Of a stretch of 17,242 nt of DNA, positions 9,001-17,242 are shown piece after piece. The notes under the pieces are model-generated. The model saw only the letters and a program-made list of their open reading frames with translations, made no database searches and was not told the origin of the DNA. The translations under genes and the position numbers were made by a program. This stretch comes from Isohypsibius dastychi (taxonomy: Eukaryota; Tardigrada; Eutardigrada; Parachela; Isohypsibiidae), in contig JAQIWT010000607.1 of assembly GCA_034696485.1 (NCBI GenBank), positions 1 through 17,242 on the forward strand, written 5' to 3'. The stretch's first letter is position 1, and every line of letters starts with the position of its first letter.

Positions 9001-11492
9001 CACATTGATCAACTTCCGGTCTGCAATCAGCAGTTCCAAGCAAGTAAGATCTGAAAAAACCAACAATAAACCGCTCGGTCCGACCTTGGAACTATGAATA
9101 TATTACCGTTAAACGAAGTGCTACTAACAACGTAGGCTAAACAGGATCTCGGTTCCCGAAACGGCAGAGTCCTGTAGGTAAACACCACGATATCTTTCTC
9201 CATGAACGACTTCAATTTTTCCGTCTGATCTAAATAAAAAATAATGCAAATAAAAACCAATGATGTAAATAAGGATTATCTACTCGTGATGGTGCATATT
9301 TTGAGACGCTTCTCATCTGCATAGTGAATCTCCCTCGAAACTCGCAAACCGGTTTCATCAGATCTTTTTGCCTCGGCGGGGTACTTGAGCTTTAAATGTC
9401 TGCCAATCTGCAAACGAAGAGATACACAGTCATAGGAGTTCGAAAATCCAGAAATTGAAAATGAACTTACGGATAATAACATCCAACTTCGCAAACTTAT
9501 CAACTGGGCATCCAGGAAAGACTCAAAATCAGCGTAGGTCATGCTGTTACTATCTCCGCGCGGTTGAGCTTCCGGAATGTCGTTATCGAGCAATTTCGCG
9601 AACTCAGATGTCAACACCGATCGGATAACCTGTCTGTGAAAATTTAAATCGCTTTTGCTGAGAGGACTTTTCGGCATAGCTGAAGGTTGATATCGGCTGG
9701 AACGGGAGCTGGATGATTCCCCTGATCCACTCCGCGAACCAGTGTCATTGCCTGCACGAGATGGCAACGGCTTATCACGATGAACTGGGATTGGGGGGTT
9801 CGTTGGTGGCGGCGGTTTAAACAGCGGCACCGGAGGGGGTCGTGGAACTGGTGGTGGTCGAGGAAGTGGGGTAGGAGCCACGTACGGAACAACTGGTCGT
9901 GGAACCGGAAGTGATACTGGAGCCGCCAATGGAGCTCGTCCGCCGGACACAGTGCGTAATTCGTCGAAAATCTGATCCGCAGGTCGAAGACCAGGAATTT
10001 CTAATCCGGCCAACAGGTCATCAAAAACAGGAAATTCGTCTGCTTCAAAGTTCGGAATGAGTTGAGCGGGACTTCCGACTGCGTACTGGGGAGACTGTGT
10101 TGGGGATTCCTCCCGAGCAACAGGTGTAACAGTTATCGGATACATCACAGGAATAAAGGGGATCGATGTCATTTCAGAGATGTCTTCATGGGCTCTTACG
10201 GACTGAGATAACTCCAAACCTGGTCGACGGTCAATGGTGACTGGAATATCACGTGGGACGAAAATATTCGATCGTGTCGAGCTTCCGGAAGGCATGATGC
10301 TGTGCGAATTCACTCGGCAGGGAACGTAATCACTTTGGAGCGCAGGAACAGAGACTGGCTGGATTACGGTCGCTGGAACAGAGACGGCTGTTTTCGTTAT
10401 AGCCAGTTGGAAAACAGGATGAGGCTTTGAGGCAGGCTTGGCGAAGCGCTGAGGAACCGGGTTCCTGGCCTTTAGTCTCTCGATGGTTTGCTGAAAACTT
10501 TCTTCGTCGTGCATGATACTGACAGGAGATCTGCTTCTAGCAGTGAGGTCGCGAGTGGAATGCGATGTCTGTGGACGCGGACGAAAATTAACAGGAGGTC
10601 GGACTGTTATTTCCGGGGAAGGTTCTCTAACGACTTGCGGCAGAGATCTTTCGGTCGAAGTAGACTGAACCAGCTTAGATCTTTCAGGGGAAACATCTCT
10701 TCGAGGGCGGATACCGAAAGAAGTTCTTGGCCGGGGTTTTGGACGGCTTGAAAACGAAGTCATCGGATTTTCTCGTTCGGTTGAAAGGAAGGCGGAACTA
10801 GGGTTTCGCGATAACCCCGCACCGGAAACTGATGGCCTAGTTTGGTCTTCATCGTCATCAGATTCACGAACATTTTCTTTTCCGAAACGGGCTTTACGGG
10901 GCATATTCGGAAAAGTGAGTGGAGTTCTGGTAACTTCCGGTTCGTCAACCTCCACTTCAGCAATACGTTCATTCTCAACAACGCTGGTTCGGGCTAAATT
11001 CGTAGAACTTGGATGGGGCAGAACTGAATTTTCGCTGAGGCTTGTCACTTCCGGTTCCGCAACGGACTCGGGCTGAATATTTTCATCGCCCATCATTTGG
11101 TCATCGATTGAAAGAACGGGGTCTTCGTCCATGCTGGAGGCGTTTCCAGAAGTCTCTCCTATCCTGGTGGGGTAATCCAGCATGGTTGCATTAATTCGCT
11201 GTCTAACCGATTCGGGAATGGCGGTGTCTGGCAGAGCAGCCGGAAACGCTTGACTGGTGCTTGCAGCTTCCGGTTCAGAGACATTCTGAAAAATCGGAGT
11301 TCCAGAGCCGTGCTGTGCGAGATGATTGTTTCGCAACACATTCGCATAAAGAGATCTGTAACAGTACACAATCCTACGACTTCCGTCGGGTCTGAACGCG
11401 TCAACTGATGGTTTGCAAACAGGATCGAGGTTCTCTATTTGGACAGGGCCACTGCGCAGTATCCGATTGATTTTTTCCGCTCGTTCTCCCAT
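6065..11492 (-). CDS. MOV10/Armitage/SDE3-like SF1 helicase with degenerate ATPase motifs (probable pseudohelicase)
   Basis: Exons on the minus strand: 11492-9471, 9407-9284, 9229-9107, 9050-8791, 8583-8338, 8022-7859, 7803-7560, 7480-7188, 6828-6742, 6686-6546, 6492-6315, 6229-6065; 4047 nt, 1348 aa, phases consistent throughout. Residues 1 to about 610 are low-complexity and Ser/Pro-rich, with a polyproline stretch at about 525-575. Residues about 844-1300 align motif by motif with Upf1-like SF1 helicases. A block reading PFVIFG...LPPESP resembles the MOV10/SDE3 segment between motifs IV and V. MOV10-family enzymes are RNA helicases acting with Argonaute/Piwi proteins and on mRNA. Here Walker A GPPGTGKT is VPPLSGSN (873-880), DEAG is SQAG (1060-1063), GDxxQL is GHKLEI (from 1089), QYRM is QHNM (1133-1136), motif V QGxE is QGSR, and motif VI VALTRA is VALTGA (1275-1280). 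ATP-driven unwinding is therefore unlikely; an RNA- or protein-binding role is inferred. The 360-nt intron 7188/6828 is the weakest splice call. Confidence 0.75.
6687..6741 (-). repeat. Intron with duplicated 12-mer
   Basis: In the 55-nt intron of the MOV10-like gene, GGAATTATTAAG occurs twice (6703-6714 and 6722-6733, period 19). In the sense orientation each copy reads CTTAATAATTCC, so the duplication doubles a CTTAAT-like branch-point candidate. Confidence 0.7.
6904..6936. repeat. Short tandem repeat, 13-bp unit
   Basis: CAGAAAAAGTAAG is repeated exactly at 6904-6916 and 6917-6929 and partly again at 6930-6936. It lies in the 360-nt intron of the MOV10-like gene and reads as pyrimidine-rich CTTACTTTTTCTG on the sense strand. 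Confidence 0.85.
8023..8337 (-). other. AT-rich 315-nt intron of the MOV10-like gene
   Basis: Flanked by donor GTGAGG (8337 downward) and acceptor CGTTGCAG (ending at 8023), both phase 0. The stretch 8090-8250 is much richer in A+T than the flanking exons and has no open frame of interest. I see no transposon ends or hairpin in it. Confidence 0.7.
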
Positions 11493-11498
11493 GATTTC

Positions 11499-11761
11499 CT
11501 GGAATACAATAAATGATTGAGGAAAAAGCAGTTCAGCTATTCAGAACATCACAAATGGAACCAAGGAAAATCTACGCAGTCGATCAACGCAGAATGAAAA
11601 GACAAGGGAGCTTGCTCCGACACATACAGCGAAACGAGCAGCTCAGCCAAGTATTCGAGTATATCTCCCGTTCATCATTTTAATCGAGATTTATCAAACA
11701 TGCAACAAGCATTGAAGAGTATCTTCAGCTAAAAACAGATAAAATTTCACTTTAAGCTCAC
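11499..11761 (-). other. Probable 5' UTR intron of the MOV10-like gene
   Basis: A strong donor CCTG/GTGAGC (starting at 11761 on the minus strand) and an acceptor TTGTATTCCAG (ending at 11499) lie just before the ATG at 11492, leaving only GAAATC between acceptor and start. The upstream exon has an open frame into the ATG but no in-frame ATG before a stop, so it is most likely untranslated. Confidence 0.55.
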
Positions 11762-12034
11762 CAGGATGAGAAACGCTGAAATCCTCCGGGGATTTTCAAC
11801 GATCCCACGAAGTGTCACAGCGATGTCAATTCAACACAGATCCAACATCCCGAAGCATGCCCAAAAAGCTGTACCTCCACGCATCGCATCCACTGAACAA
11901 CGTGGGAAATCCTTTCACAAAACTAGACTTGAAAATCTCCTCTCTCAAATCCTGATTAAGAATCTTCCGAATGAAATGTAGAAATTGAAAGACGATCGAC
12001 GACGAATATTTTCTGACTACGATATCCAAAAGAA

Positions 12035-12050
12035 ATACCCGTGTGGGTAT
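12035..12050. repeat. Inverted repeat ATACCC-GTGT-GGGTAT
   Basis: Perfect 6-bp arms around a 4-nt loop. Short, but it is one of three inverted repeats close together upstream of two divergent genes. Confidence 0.5.
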
Positions 12051-12106
12051 CGGCAAATATGCATAATCAGCTCAAAGTCTTCCTCAAACATGTCCTGGTT
12101 ACGTGC

Positions 12107-12123
12107 GATCTCACGGTGAGATC
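12107..12123. repeat. Inverted repeat GATCTCAC-G-GTGAGATC
   Basis: Perfect 8-bp arms separated by a single G. The form suits a dimeric DNA-binding protein or a small hairpin. No known factor site is claimed. Confidence 0.6.
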
Positions 12124-12175
12124 TGCTTCGACACAATGCAAAAGGGAAAAGAAAAGACTGGCAATCAAGTGGGCA

Positions 12176-12195
12176 AGCAAAACACGTGTTTTGCT
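12176..12195. promoter_or_regulatory. 20-bp perfect palindrome centred on a CACGTG E-box
   Basis: AGCAAAACACGTGTTTTGCT is perfectly self-complementary and its centre is CACGTG, the class of E-box bound by bHLH and bHLH-zip dimers (MYC/MAX, USF, MITF and similar). It lies 439 bp upstream of the GPR107-like ATG, in the region shared with the divergent gene. The sequence symmetry is certain; binding is inferred. Confidence 0.65.
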
Positions 12196-12633
12196 CAACT
12201 TGTTGTGCACAACTTCAATCTATTGTGAAAAGGCTTCTCGCTCCGTCTCTGTTGTGAGCGAAAGCGTGTTGCGTCAATCTCCGCTTCGCCTTAAGGCATC
12301 CACGACCACGAAAATATTGTTTGAAATTGAAATTGAATCAAAATCGAGAAATTTGTTAGTCAGGTTTAAGAATAATCGTAATAATCGTGGATGACTCGCA
12401 TTATCGAGGAGTTGTAAATCGCATTCACCCACTTTGGAGTGGCTCCTGTTGATTCGGTGTTTCTTTTAGTCCCATCATCTTCGGATTCTGGAAGCCAGTT
12501 GCTCAGCGTGCTGTTGGCGCTTTTTCAGAACGGAAATATGGATTGTGCTTTTTGAATTCTCTGACATATGAAGTAGCATTGCCGTATTCTTATTTGTGCT
12601 GTAGTCTTTGACTGAAATTTGGACTGGGAAAAA

Positions 12634-15300
<2,667 letters not shown>

Positions 15301-15591
15301 TGATTTATTTCTGCTGGGAAGTTTGAGTTTTACGAAATGTGAATTGTATGTTTTCCGGTTTCGGATTGTGGTCCGATTGATTTTCTTGATTGGTTAATCA
15401 GGCACTTTGTTTTCGACGTTCTTTGTTAACAAATTCCACTTTGAAATAGCATTCTACTTGAAGGGCCCTTTGATCTGCATAGCAAGTGTTGCCACTTATA
15501 TCGAAAAAGCTCTTCTGTTTTATTCAACCATTGTAGCCTTCCTTTTACTGTATGTTGACTGGAAATACAAGAACGGTATTTTGCGACTTCC
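15301..15591. other. Intergenic region between the GPR107-like and quiver-like genes
   Basis: 291 bp on the plus side of two tandem genes. No AATAAA was found after the GPR107-like stop. It must hold that gene's 3' end and the promoter of the next gene. An open frame crosses it but encodes only hydrophobic, non-family sequence and is not called. Confidence 0.45.
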
Positions 15592-16316
15592 ATGTCCAAT
15601 TTCAATCTACTTATTTTCGTCATATTTGATCTCTTTATCGAAGGTTGGAGGATTACTTTTAATTCCTGAACTTGACTACCGTAAATTTGCGGAAGTTTTT
15701 TTTCTAGGTCATGCGATTAATTGTTACCAATGCAGCACAGATCAGGAACCATATGAGCCTGATCGATGTGGCACAGTTGCTTCTTTCCGGCCGGAAGAAC
15801 ACGCCATGGTGGACTGCAGTCAGGACGAGGCGAATTCACCTGGAACAATGTGCCTGAAGTACACCCAGCTCAGCCCGCGAGCTTTCATTTGTACGTTGAA
15901 TAATTTCGACGTAAAATTAAGAGACCAATAAGAGAAAAGTTCAGAACTCACGTTCAATGGACATGTCTTCTAATTCTCAGCCATTCTGTAGGGGATAAAA
16001 GATGGAAAACCATCATACGTCGTTGCGCGCAGATTTCTTCTCACGGACAACTAGATGGATGTGACTGGGGATATGACTGTACGATCATCTTTAAATTTTC
16101 GTACGAATTTATTCACGGGTTGATTTTCAGCAAGAGGGACTTATTGGGAGCAGGTATTTTAACTTCTGGAAAGCTACTGTTTGCCAAATTTCAAGTTATC
16201 TGTGTTACTCTCTTTAGTGTTATTGCACCCGTGATGGCTGCAATTCAGCCGAGATTCTTCATCATCGACAAATGCTGTATGTCATGGCTACACTTGTAGT
16301 GACCTCTCGATTTTGA
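15592..16316 (+). CDS. Quiver/sleepless-like Ly6 (three-finger) GPI-anchored protein
   Basis: Members of this family are small secreted or GPI-anchored Ly6/uPAR proteins; Drosophila quiver/sleepless tunes potassium channels and nicotinic receptors on neurons, and others serve in septate junctions. Exons: 15592-15643, 15708-15890, 15992-16078, 16131-16153, 16218-16316; 444 nt, 147 aa, the usual size. Residues 1-17 form a hydrophobic signal peptide; the mature part opens GHAINCYQC. Ten cysteines (23, 26, 38, 54, 66, 90, 102, 116, 118, 123) give five possible disulfides, and the domain ends CYCTRDGCN, the hallmark tail of the family. A short hydrophobic end (MLYVMATLVV) fits a GPI signal. The first intron uses a weak donor GTTGGA, accepted because phase and signal-peptide junction are ideal. 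Exon 4 is only 23 nt. The exact member is not identified. Confidence 0.85.
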
Positions 16317-16322
16317 TTTATT
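16317..16322 (-). terminator. Polyadenylation signal AATAAA for the protease gene
   Basis: TTTATT on the plus strand reads AATAAA on the minus strand, 152 nt after the protease stop (16474). It begins at the base right after the stop codon of the convergent quiver-like gene, so the two transcripts' 3' UTRs probably overlap. Confidence 0.5.
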
Positions 16323-16473
16323 GGCCGACCATCTTTTTTTGTGTCATAATCTTTGTGTCGAAATGGACACTCCGTGAAAAACAGGCTGGTCTAGCCCGAC
16401 CTCAGAAGGAGTACCGGTGAAAATTTGATAAAATATCTGGTTTCTTTCTCCAAATCACAGAAAACTACAGGCT

Positions 16474-17242
<769 letters not shown>

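Larger units (their letters stand above)
11762..12633. promoter_or_regulatory. Shared upstream region of the MOV10-like gene and the GPR107-like gene
   Basis: These 872 bp lie between the inferred first (non-coding) exon of the minus-strand helicase-like gene and the ATG of the plus-strand seven-TM gene. Open frames here (71 and 117 codons on plus, 76 on minus) show no family resemblance and are not called. The region holds three inverted repeats within 160 bp (12035-12050, 12107-12123, 12176-12195) and a tandem AATAATCGT pair at 12371-12388. Promoter function is inferred from the head-to-head layout. Confidence 0.5.

Noticed and set aside
11643-11678. C/D-box snoRNA candidate in the 5' UTR intron (ATGATGA and CTGA on the minus strand)
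   Set aside because: C and D boxes are only about 36 nt apart, with no terminal stem and no clear C'/D' pair.
11766-11981. 71-codon plus-strand frame overlapping the 5' UTR of the helicase-like gene
   Set aside because: Basic, low-information translation with no recognised motif; lies antisense to an inferred untranslated exon.
12041-12394. 117-codon open frame on the plus strand in the intergenic region
   Set aside because: No family resemblance, no hydrophobic or domain pattern, and it spans two inverted repeats and a presumed promoter. Best explained as chance.
15407-15691. Long hydrophobic N-terminal extension of the quiver-like protein
   Set aside because: A 52-nt exon at 15592-15643 gives a clean 17-residue signal peptide in phase with CYQC; the extension has no counterpart in the family.

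Overview
This is a gene-dense animal (eukaryotic) nuclear window. All multi-exon genes use GT-AG introns, most of them about 50 to 110 nt with T-rich acceptors. The gene set (THAP proteins, the kinetochore and tethering protein ZW10, a GPR107/GOST receptor, a quiver/Ly6 protein, a trypsin-like protease) is metazoan. The compact introns and the quiver-type protein suggest a small-genome protostome, perhaps a microcrustacean or another ecdysozoan. I cannot name the species. I see no bacterial, phage, CRISPR, rRNA or tRNA features and no intact transposon.

Layout, left to right: (1) minus strand, 1-1574: the 5' five exons of a protein with an acidic N-terminus and at least two THAP zinc fingers, running off the left edge. 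(2) plus, 1932-2480: intronless TSR2, head-to-head with the THAP gene across a 357-bp shared upstream region. (3) plus, 3172-5770: ZW10 in seven exons. (4) minus, 6065-11492: a 12-exon gene for a protein of about 1348 aa. It has a long proline- and serine-rich disordered N-terminus followed by a MOV10/Armitage/SDE3-like superfamily 1 helicase core whose nucleotide-binding residues are nearly all replaced. (5) plus, 12634-15300: a GPR107/GPR108-family seven-TM protein in 11 exons, head-to-head with gene 4. (6) plus, 15592-16316: a quiver/Ly6-type GPI-anchored protein in five exons, including a 23-nt microexon. (7) minus, 16474-17242: the last four exons of a trypsin-type serine protease, running off the right edge and tail-to-tail with gene 6.

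The genes belong to unrelated housekeeping and surface pathways and do not look like a functional cluster. The most interesting item is gene 4: its reading frame and splice phases are intact, yet Walker A, Walker B and motifs III, IV, V and VI all lack canonical residues, which points to a pseudohelicase. Other notable signals are perfect palindromes in two intergenic regions (18 bp at 2714; 20 bp with a central E-box at 12176) and strong over-representation of the 7-mer CCGGAAG across the window.

Exon coordinates were worked out by hand from splice consensus, phase agreement and similarity to remembered family patterns. Nothing was checked against transcripts or databases.
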